NCBI GenBank assembly: GCA_026260175.1
Contig: JAKCWW010003839.1
Span: forward strand, 7,726 to 45,104
Source: Reticulitermes lucifugus
Taxonomy: Eukaryota; Arthropoda; Insecta; Blattodea; Rhinotermitidae
DNA: 37,379 nt
Reading direction: 5' to 3'
The stretch's first letter is position 1, and each line of letters begins with the position of its first letter. Under the pieces are notes generated by a model. The model was not told the origin of the DNA. It made no database searches and saw nothing but the letters and a program-made list of their open reading frames with translations. This document shows positions 36,101 through 37,379 of this stretch, in pieces. Position numbers and translations under genes: made by a program.

Positions 36101-37004
36101 TCGAGCCTGCCAATATCAACTTTTTAATGACCTGCATTTTCATATGCAAACACACGTAGGAAAACACCCTGGGAAATTAATTTTATATATTTAGGCAACG
36201 AGGAAATTTACTGCATTTTTAAGACCTGCTGCATAATCTCTGGTTTATGTACCACAAAATGCCTTGTATTTTGTAATTTTATCTTTTCCTGTTGATATTA
36301 TATGTTTTTCATGAACCATGCGCTAAAATTTAAATACGTACTGCGGTAGGATAAAAGTTAATGCACGAGCATTTCTCAGATTGTGAAAGTCCTGTCTCTA
36401 AGATTTATTTCTGTTTTTATCTATTATCTTATGTCAGTATTTGCATAGATTTATGTAAGTTTTCAGCCTTTCATGGCACATATTCTTCAGATGTTAATCT
36501 TCTGGCTTTTGACAACATCTACATCAGTAGGTTGACACTGACATTTTGGAGAAATGCGCTACCTTCATCATCAGGTTGAAGGAATTTATCCAGGTAGATG
36601 CTTGAAATAGGTTTCACTCTACTTGGACCAATCCCTTCAACCCTAAAGCTGGAGGCAGTATGTTCCCCTGAAACATAGATGTCAGCTGACAAAAACCTAC
36701 ACAATATCAAAACCTGGAAGAGAGTTGTGCAATCAATATTTGTCTTAAATGAATATTTTCCTTTATTTCTTAAGGTTGCTAGCTTGTGGCCTATCCCTAC
36801 TTCAGGGAGATGTCTTGCCTCGTTCTCTAAGTAAGAATGTTCTTCGGGAACGAATCTATTGCAACTGTCTAGACTACTTCTGCTGTCCACCGAGGTGCCC
36901 TACTCAACATGGGGCAGAATTACGGGAAGATATCTTGGTTCTTGTACGCTTCTGGCAGACCATGCATTCTGATAAGAAGTATTTGAAAGCTAGTGTTGTC
37001 GGAG
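2719..37004 (+). CDS. PI4KA: Phosphatidylinositol 4-kinase alpha, partial (21 internal exons)
   Basis: The gene encodes the type III alpha PI 4-kinase, which makes PI4P at the plasma membrane in a complex with TTC7, FAM126 and EFR3 (family knowledge). Twenty-one exons were placed by hand: 2719-2890, 3883-4060, 5879-6088, 9660-9760, 11850-12003, 12709-12895, 15720-15900, 17594-17700, 17798-17957, 20384-20543, 23641-23780, 23882-24015, 25284-25385, 27128-27301, 29159-29324, 29661-29864, 31021-31270, 34603-34760, 34901-35029, 35812-35963, 36775-37004. All introns are GT-AG and all phases agree, giving about 1149 codons. Family landmarks seen in order include [64 protein letters not shown] and EAMKWAP. 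Full-length family members are about 2100 residues, so the N-terminus and the whole kinase domain lie outside the window. No frameshift or stop was seen in the exons. The only oddity is a SINE at the end of exon 7. Confidence 0.95.
3295..3540 (+). repeat. Purine-rich tract
   Basis: About 245 nt strongly biased to A and G on the + strand, within intron 1. The minus-strand ORFs here are compositional artefacts of the tract. Confidence 0.5.
3883..4060 (+). CDS. PI4KA: PI4KA exon 2 of window
   Basis: Acceptor ttgttgcag, donor gtgatt. Begins in phase 0 with [10 protein letters not shown] and ends with one extra base (phase 1) after [10 protein letters not shown]. Solenoid helices; the extra G joins AC of the next exon to give Asp. 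Confidence 0.93.
4080..5878. other. Intron 2, mostly unassigned
   Basis: No coding motif seen. Holds an AC-rich microsatellite near 4755-4782 and the short minisatellite at 4901-5015; the 4080-4740 part looks like old unclassified repeat. Confidence 0.4.
4901..5015 (+). repeat. Degenerate minisatellite, unit about 29-31 nt
   Basis: Successive units begin CTTTAGGTGG / CTTAGGGTGGATGAAAATG / CTTAGGGTGGATGAGGAGA / CTTAGGGTG. Three to four diverged copies. Confidence 0.6.
5879..6088 (+). CDS. PI4KA: PI4KA exon 3 of window
   Basis: Acceptor is a T-rich tract ending cag, donor gtgaga. Encodes [18 protein letters not shown] through [16 protein letters not shown], a well conserved stretch of the N-terminal solenoid. 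Ends in phase 1. Confidence 0.94.
6262..6305 (-). repeat. Decayed hammerhead-like motif
   Basis: Reverse strand reads CTAATAA, then AGGTCC TGC AGGACC-type hairpin, then GAGACATGTC. It resembles the intact copies at 7731 and 27707 but both core elements are mutated. Confidence 0.4.
7671..7790 (-). repeat. Penelope-type terminal repeat fragment with hammerhead-like core
   Basis: On the minus strand: stem I 5' strand ACCCC (7776-7772), core CTGACGA (7771-7765), a single T, stem II GGTC...GACC with flanking pairs, GAAAC (7747-7743), tiny stem III, GTA (7738-7736), stem I 3' strand GGGGT (7735-7731). The remainder, to 7671, matches the arms at 1441-1551. Hammerheads in Penelope-like elements are known; the assignment here rests on fold and context. 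Confidence 0.65.
8496..8695. repeat. Foldback repeat with two outward hammerhead-like motifs
   Basis: Arms of about 90 nt (8496-8590 and 8600-8695) are inverted copies. Each carries CTGATGATGGCC: minus strand with core at 8546-8540, plus strand with core at 8642-8648. Stem I AAGC/GCTT in the minus copy; AAGC/GTTT (one wobble) in the plus copy. GAAAC has decayed to AAAAT and GAAGT. Confidence 0.7.
9660..9760 (+). CDS. PI4KA: PI4KA exon 4 of window
   Basis: A short 101-nt exon isolated by 3.6 kb and 2.1 kb introns. Acceptor ttgttgacag, donor gtaggt. G from exon 3 plus GT gives Gly, then [12 protein letters not shown] and [14 protein letters not shown]; ends in phase 0 directly before GLGKLAEKF of the next exon. 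No ORF in this frame is long enough to flag it; it was recognised by the family motif. Confidence 0.92.
10080..10600 (+). pseudogene. Penelope-like element C-terminal remnant (GIY-YIG endonuclease end)
   Basis: Reading with frame changes gives, in order, RVIAKHNI near 10118, NTPGVCNIC (10275-10301), an in-frame TGA at 10302, [11 protein letters not shown] (10305-10337), an AVSEHS-type segment near 10400, and [15 protein letters not shown] near 10525-10568. This order matches the end of Penelope-like proteins: a GVYxIPCxCGKVYIGQTG GIY-YIG motif, then AEHS, then a NREDGxxLSxxWKP tail. Stops and frameshifts show it is dead. It lies in PI4KA intron 4. The RT domain was not found. Confidence 0.7.
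10655..10700 (+). repeat. Decayed hammerhead-like motif after the Penelope remnant
   Basis: CTGAAGA at 10660-10666, then a T, a hairpin-like stretch ending CTCC, GGAAT in place of GAAAC, and GTTGGTA. Its position about 60-90 nt after the ORF end matches where a Penelope terminal repeat would begin. Stem II no longer pairs well. Confidence 0.4.
10700..11849. other. Remainder of intron 4
   Basis: AT-rich, no exon, no recognisable domain or RNA gene seen. Confidence 0.4.
11850..12003 (+). CDS. PI4KA: PI4KA exon 5 of window
   Basis: Acceptor gaattacag, donor gtatgc. Encodes [20 protein letters not shown] then [14 protein letters not shown], a family hallmark. Starts in phase 0, ends in phase 1 after LKIT. 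Confidence 0.95.
12709..12895 (+). CDS. PI4KA: PI4KA exon 6 of window
   Basis: Acceptor tgttttgcag, donor gtactt. Begins [10 protein letters not shown], a less conserved loop, then [20 protein letters not shown] and [15 protein letters not shown]. Ends in phase 2. A dead mariner begins about 55 nt after the donor. Confidence 0.95.
12950..13837 (-). mobile_element. Dead mariner (DD34D) transposon
   Basis: Degenerate terminal inverted repeats: 12950-12974 starts GAAAACTAATGCCTC and the reverse of 13809-13837 starts CTGAAAAGTAATGCCTCC. The minus strand encodes mariner transposase remnants: [17 protein letters not shown] (about 13400-13450), LLQQDNV-stop-[37 protein letters not shown], then GDYVEK-like sequence near 13070. 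Two catalytic Asp codons (13349-13347 and 13244-13242) are separated by 34 codons, the mariner spacing. The stop at 13340-13338 (TGA) replaces an expected Arg and looks like CGA-to-TGA decay. Inserted in PI4KA intron 6. Confidence 0.85.
13850..15118. other. Remainder of intron 6
   Basis: AT-rich. A 124-codon open frame at 14252-14623 shows no family motif and I do not call it a gene. Confidence 0.4.
15119..15205 (+). repeat. Compound microsatellite (CTGT)n(CT)n(AC)n
   Basis: About five CTGT units, then about nine CT, then a long AC run with CG-containing variants at its end. Polymorphic length is expected. Confidence 0.95.
15720..15900 (+). CDS. PI4KA: PI4KA exon 7 of window, ending at a SINE-supplied donor
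   Basis: Acceptor ttttaatag. AG from exon 6 plus C gives Ser, then a loop, [13 protein letters not shown], and [13 protein letters not shown]. The donor gtaaag at 15901 is the first sequence of a minus-strand SINE (its 3' tail). The duplicated target ATTTCAAAG recurs at 16197-16205, followed by TGTGAG and a good donor gtaaat. The original exon therefore very probably read on through two more codons (Cys-Glu) to 16211. Reading straight into the SINE instead meets a stop near 15991. Confidence 0.88.
15901..16193 (-). mobile_element. tRNA-derived SINE (family 2) inserted in PI4KA exon 7
   Basis: Minus-strand element: 5' tRNA-like head near 16190 with A-box-like TACCGTAGTTGG and B-box-like GAATTCAAATCCC, a body, and a 3' tail ending CTTTTACCTTTAC at 15901. 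Flanked by a 12-nt target duplication with one mismatch: 15889-15900 and 16194-16205. The tail read on the gene strand is GTAAAGGTAAAAG and forms the splice donor. Related copies lie at 33119-33365 and 33511-33823. Confidence 0.88.
16206..16211 (+). CDS. PI4KA: Candidate 6-nt microexon / stranded end of PI4KA exon 7
   Basis: TGTGAG lies between an AG that ends the duplicated target site (16204-16205) and a donor gtaaat at 16212. Both flanking phases are 0, so its inclusion adds Cys-Glu and skipping keeps the frame. This is inference: six-nucleotide exons are poorly recognised, so the two codons may simply be lost from the mRNA. Confidence 0.35.
16214..17593. other. Remainder of intron 7
   Basis: AT-rich; no exon or element recognised between the SINE insertion and exon 8. 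Confidence 0.4.
17594..17700 (+). CDS. PI4KA: PI4KA exon 8 of window
   Basis: Acceptor tatgttacag, donor gtgaat. Encodes [20 protein letters not shown] through AAEDRKSQY. Starts in phase 0, ends in phase 2. The following intron is only 97 nt. Confidence 0.94.
17798..17957 (+). CDS. PI4KA: PI4KA exon 9 of window
   Basis: Acceptor ttggattatag, donor gtaaat. Encodes [19 protein letters not shown] then [20 protein letters not shown], among the most conserved parts of the solenoid. Ends in phase 0 after GALK. Confidence 0.96.
18385..19180 (-). pseudogene. Retroelement ORF1-like remnant
   Basis: Minus strand, GC-richer than its surroundings. Overlapping frames give a Pro/Lys-rich N-terminal stretch ([14 protein letters not shown]), then [20 protein letters not shown], then [18 protein letters not shown] basic, low-complexity start followed by an SYxEAVxxxKxAI segment resembles ORF1 of Jockey-type non-LTR retrotransposons. 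No zinc knuckle, RT or endonuclease is present; frames shift and end. The assignment is tentative. Confidence 0.45.
19340..20383. other. Remainder of intron 9
   Basis: AT-rich with a C-rich tract near 20092-20122; nothing coding seen. Confidence 0.4.
20384..20543 (+). CDS. PI4KA: PI4KA exon 10 of window
   Basis: Acceptor acttttacag, donor gtgttt. Encodes [18 protein letters not shown] and [20 protein letters not shown], clear family sequence. Ends in phase 1. Confidence 0.96.
20544..21346. other. First part of intron 10
   Basis: AT-rich with a short CTGT/CCGT microsatellite near 20805-20830. No exon or element recognised before the SINE at 21347. Confidence 0.4.
21347..21651 (+). mobile_element. 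tRNA-derived SINE (family 1), near full length
   Basis: Head GGTGGTGCAGTCGGTTGAG (A box) and TTGTTCGATTCCCG (B box), a body, and a tail TTTACCTTTAC. A possible target duplication ACARCCTTTCY flanks it (21333-21343 and 21650-21660). The 130-codon open frame at 21250-21639 is SINE read-through, not a gene. Confidence 0.85.
22469..22804 (-). pseudogene. hAT-family transposase C-terminal (dimerisation) remnant
   Basis: The minus strand encodes [34 protein letters not shown] and NYEPSFSKL. This is the pattern of the hAT dimerisation domain (xxCExxFSxMKxIKSxxRxxLTDxHL), as in GTF2IRD2-like and related domesticated or mobile hAT proteins. The catalytic part is absent. A Tigger-like MITE abuts its upstream edge, so the remnant may have been interrupted there. 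Confidence 0.7.
22809..22962. mobile_element. Tigger/pogo-like MITE
   Basis: 154-nt element with inverted ends CAGTAAAACCTGTCTTAAAT and CAATGAAACCTGCCTATAAT (read inward), flanked by TA on both sides (22807-22808, 22963-22964). No coding sequence. Tc1/mariner-superfamily TA target and Tigger-type ends. Confidence 0.75.
23425..23470 (-). repeat. Decayed hammerhead-like motif
   Basis: Minus strand: CTGAAGA, T, a GAGAC-type hairpin, CCAAAAC, TTGATA. Same layout as the Penelope-type repeats here, but stem II and the GAAAC core are damaged. Confidence 0.3.
23641..23780 (+). CDS. PI4KA: PI4KA exon 11 of window
   Basis: Acceptor tttttgatag, donor gtaagt. G plus GT gives Gly, then [18 protein letters not shown] and [15 protein letters not shown]. 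Ends in phase 0. The next intron is 101 nt. Confidence 0.95.
23882..24015 (+). CDS. PI4KA: PI4KA exon 12 of window
   Basis: Acceptor tccttccatag, donor gttagt. Encodes [19 protein letters not shown], then [20 protein letters not shown]. Ends in phase 2. Confidence 0.95.
24147..24712. repeat. Simple repeats in intron 12
   Basis: G run at 24147-24158, CCA/CCG triplets at 24563-24580 and 24598-24632, and a TGATGG run at 24685-24710. They make spurious poly-Trp and poly-His frames. Confidence 0.85.
24791..25070 (+). repeat. Minisatellite, unit 61-66 nt, about 4.5 copies
   Basis: Units begin at 24791, 24852, 24917, 24979 and 25045 with GATAATACAGTCAGGTTTGT or variants, continue ...TTTTGTAGTTACT... 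and end ...GTCAGTT/GTCATTT. Each unit carries a T-rich TGTAG that resembles a splice acceptor. Confidence 0.75.
25284..25385 (+). CDS. PI4KA: PI4KA exon 13 of window
   Basis: Acceptor tatgtccag, donor gtatgt. CG plus T gives Arg, then a variable stretch and [20 protein letters not shown], matching the family EDKAIQKDKSGM-type motif. Ends in phase 2. Confidence 0.93.
25692..25714 (+). repeat. GT microsatellite
   Basis: Eleven to twelve uninterrupted TG units. Confidence 0.95.
25853..26110 (+). mobile_element. tRNA(Leu)-like SINE (family 3) interrupted by an assembly gap
   Basis: Head AGTGGCCGTGCGGTCTAAGG and perfect B box GGTTCGAATCC (25907-25917) resemble tRNA-Leu, but the acceptor stem does not pair, so it is not a functional tRNA gene. 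The body is lost in the N run; the 3' part ends in an A-rich tail at 26100-26110. TTATTT on both sides may be the target duplication. Confidence 0.75.
25936..25985. other. Assembly gap (50 N)
   Basis: Fifty undetermined bases within the SINE. A round number suggests a placeholder length; true size unknown. Confidence 0.98.
26190..26720. repeat. Long foldback repeat with hammerhead-like ends
   Basis: Two inverted arms of about 210 nt (26190-26405 and 26510-26720), clearly diverged from each other, around a ~100-nt centre. The outer end of each arm carries a degenerate hammerhead-like core: minus strand CTGATGA ... ATGTAGGAGG, plus strand CTGAAGA ... CATGTAGGAGG. GAAAC is changed in both (AAAAT, AAAGC). 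Confidence 0.7.
27128..27301 (+). CDS. PI4KA: PI4KA exon 14 of window
   Basis: Acceptor ttgtatttcag, donor gtaaga. Encodes [39 protein letters not shown] and [10 protein letters not shown]. Ends in phase 2. Confidence 0.96.
27546..27813. repeat. Palindromic Penelope-type repeat with an intact hammerhead-like core
   Basis: Arms 27546-27641 and 27715-27813 are inverted with only a few mismatches, around a ~70-nt spacer. The plus copy reads: stem I TGCCC (27707-27711), CTGATGA (27712-27718), T, stem II GGTCAC-TTT-GTGACC (27720-27734), GAAAC (27735-27739), short stem III, GTA (27744-27746), stem I GGGCA (27747-27751). The minus copy keeps stem II and GAAAC but has lost part of CTGATGA. Inverted terminal repeats with hammerheads are known in Penelope-like elements; no protein is encoded here. 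Confidence 0.75.
28655..28953 (-). mobile_element. tRNA-derived SINE (family 1)
   Basis: Minus-strand copy of the element at 21347-21651: head near 28953, B-box-like sequence GGTTCGATTCC-type at about 28890, shared body motifs such as GGAGCCTCAACCTCC-like. The sequence at 28575-28650 also resembles 22990-23050, suggesting a further shared repeat. Confidence 0.8.
29042..29093 (+). repeat. TAGG-rich microsatellite
   Basis: TAGG/TGGG tetranucleotide run about 65 nt before the acceptor of exon 15. Confidence 0.9.
29159..29324 (+). CDS. PI4KA: PI4KA exon 15 of window
   Basis: Acceptor cttcacag, donor gtaagg. AG plus A gives Arg, then [20 protein letters not shown] and [14 protein letters not shown]. 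An earlier AG at 29141-29142 would put the wrong residues before FPHLLW, so 29159 was chosen. Ends in phase 0. Confidence 0.95.
29661..29864 (+). CDS. PI4KA: PI4KA exon 16 of window
   Basis: Acceptor tatttttcag, donor gtaagc. Exactly 68 codons: [44 protein letters not shown]. Phase 0 at both ends. Confidence 0.96.
29865..31020. other. Intron 16
   Basis: Contains an inverted-repeat-prone AT-rich block near 30080-30185 (ACTTTACAATAC paired with its complement) and one hammerhead-like motif. No exon seen. Confidence 0.4.
30808..30848 (+). repeat. Hammerhead-like motif
   Basis: Stem I GAAC (30808-30811) and GTTC (30845-30848) pair; core GTGAGGA (consensus CTGANGA, first base changed), T, stem II GACCT...AGGTC (30820-30834), GAAAC (30835-30839), TT, GTA. 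Stem I and II sequences differ from the other copies yet pair. Confidence 0.5.
31021..31270 (+). CDS. PI4KA: PI4KA exon 17 of window
   Basis: Acceptor gtactttcag, donor gtactt. Encodes [20 protein letters not shown] then [15 protein letters not shown] and [13 protein letters not shown]. Longest exon here (250 nt). Ends in phase 1 before a 3.3-kb repeat-filled intron. Confidence 0.95.
31271..32039. other. First part of intron 17
   Basis: No exon; AT-rich sequence without recognised elements. Confidence 0.4.
32040..32850 (+). repeat. Degenerate tandem array, unclassified
   Basis: The motif GGAAAACCC or GGGAAACCC recurs at irregular spacing (about 32085, 32226, 32515, 32617, 32665, 32685, 32755), often after a GCTGTTGCTA-like block. 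I cannot assign a family. Confidence 0.4.
33119..33365 (-). mobile_element. tRNA-derived SINE (family 2), diverged
   Basis: Begins with the tail ATAAAGGTAAAA seen at 15901 and contains an ATAGGCGGACTG... GTCTGGATGTT block and AATTGAATCCC, equivalent to the body and B-box region of the 15901 copy. Confidence 0.6.
33511..33823 (-). mobile_element. tRNA-derived SINE (family 2)
   Basis: Minus strand head near 33823 reads CAGATAGCACAGTCAGTACA (A box) and GGTTCAAATACC (B box). Body shares AATAGGAGGCTGGGTGGGCC with the 15901 copy. The tail is a TAAAGGTA-type repeat near 33511-33540. Confidence 0.8.
33880..34195. repeat. Possible degenerate DNA-transposon fragment
   Basis: GGTTCAGTTCCAAGAACCCC at 33903 and GAACCCACGAGAAGTGAGGG at 34170 resemble Tigger-type MITE interiors. 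Contains a C/A homopolymer run near 33955-33976. Ends not defined. Confidence 0.25.
34603..34760 (+). CDS. PI4KA: PI4KA exon 18 of window
   Basis: Acceptor ttcactgtgtag, donor gtaaaa. Encodes [35 protein letters not shown] and [10 protein letters not shown]. Ends in phase 0. Confidence 0.95.
34901..35029 (+). CDS. PI4KA: PI4KA exon 19 of window
   Basis: Acceptor tgttgtttcag, donor gtaatt; 43 codons, phase 0 at both ends. Encodes [20 protein letters not shown] and [11 protein letters not shown], matching the family KxGLFSxE...PHxIW pattern. Upstream intron is 140 nt. Confidence 0.95.
35812..35963 (+). CDS. PI4KA: PI4KA exon 20 of window
   Basis: Acceptor gccattttcag, donor gttaga. Encodes [31 protein letters not shown] and [11 protein letters not shown]. 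Ends in phase 2. Confidence 0.95.
36530..36720 (-). repeat. Penelope-type repeat remnant
   Basis: Minus strand: a block with GGGGAACATACTGCCTC and TTTAGGGTTGAAG (36640-36690), then CCTGATGATGAAGG (about 36578-36565) and CTCCAAAATG, a decayed hammerhead-like layout. The first block also resembles the + strand at 9895-9945, just before the Penelope coding remnant. Confidence 0.4.
36775..37004 (+). CDS. PI4KA: PI4KA exon 21 of window (last visible)
   Basis: Acceptor atttcttaag, donor gtaagt. AG plus G gives Arg, then [67 protein letters not shown]. Ends in phase 1; the next exon and the helical and kinase domains lie beyond the window. Confidence 0.95.
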
Positions 37005-37262
37005 GTAAGTTTCTGTGGTGTCATTGTTGTAGATTCATTGACTCACACCCGTGACACAAGCTTCTCAATTTATCATACAGTTTTTCTGCTGCTGTGACAC
37101 TGAATTTTATGAAATTAAATGGGTACATGGGATTTGAGGTTTTCATAGCATTACAATATCTGATGGTGGCATTCTCAGGTGTAACATTTACATGCATTGG
37201 TCCAAACAAAGGCCTTCCACTTCTTTGCTTCCATGGCCCAGGCTCTGTCACCCCTGTGGCTC

Positions 37263-37379
37263 TGGTTGGCCATTTGTGTTGCGCCTCAGCTCTATCCCTG
37301 CCATCCTTCTTGGCTGTGGTTGGCCATTTGTGTTGTGCCTCTTAGCTCTATCCCTGCCATCCTTCTTGGCTCTGGTTGG
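37263..37379 (+). repeat. Minisatellite, unit 54-56 nt, running off the window
   Basis: Units start TGGTTGGCCATTTGTGTTG at 37263 and 37317, and a third begins at 37373. The two full units differ by only a few bases and a 2-nt insertion, so the array is recent. Confidence 0.9.

Noticed and set aside
36519-36890. 123-codon open frame on the minus strand
   Set aside because: Antisense to exon 21 and part of a repeat remnant; no known domain.
1-37379. CRISPR array, bacterial operon, integron or phage
   Set aside because: Spliced eukaryotic gene with SINEs and introns throughout; no such structure seen.

Overview
The window is a eukaryotic, almost certainly insect, genomic segment (intron-rich, AT-rich, full of decayed transposons, and apparently poor in CG and rich in TG/CA as expected after long-term cytosine methylation). 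The repeat style (tRNA-derived SINEs, mariner, Penelope-like fragments) fits a hemimetabolous insect, most plausibly a cockroach or termite; this lineage call is inference.

One host gene fills the window on the + strand: phosphatidylinositol 4-kinase alpha (PI4KA / PI4KIII-alpha). I could place 21 consecutive internal coding exons from 2719 to 37004, all with GT-AG borders and with every reading phase matching across every junction. Together they give 3449 nt, about 1149 codons, of the N-terminal and central alpha-solenoid. The first exons lie upstream of position 1 and the helical/kinase exons lie beyond 37379, so neither the start codon nor the catalytic domain is present.

The introns (97 nt to about 3.6 kb) hold the rest. 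Intron 3 has two Penelope/hammerhead-type repeats. Intron 4 has a broken Penelope-like GIY-YIG coding remnant. Intron 6 has a dead mariner with degenerate terminal repeats. Intron 7 begins with a SINE. Intron 9 has a retroelement ORF1-like remnant. Intron 10 has a SINE, a hAT transposase tail and a Tigger-like MITE. Introns 12 and 13 have a minisatellite, an assembly gap inside a SINE, and a long foldback repeat. Intron 14 has a palindromic repeat and a SINE. Intron 17 has two SINEs and an unexplained degenerate array.

Two observations stand out. (1) A SINE has inserted inside the coding part of exon 7, duplicating about 12 nt. Its 3' tail supplies the splice donor now abutting the coding sequence, and the duplicated target ends in AG exactly where an acceptor would restore the old reading frame: an apparent SINE-made intron or splice-site shift in an essential gene. 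(2) Several intronic repeats carry hammerhead-ribozyme-like cores (CTGANGA, stem II, GAAAC, short stem III, GTA, stem I) whose stem I sequences differ between copies but stay complementary. These repeats occur as inverted pairs, in the same window as a decayed Penelope-like element that is followed by a similar motif.
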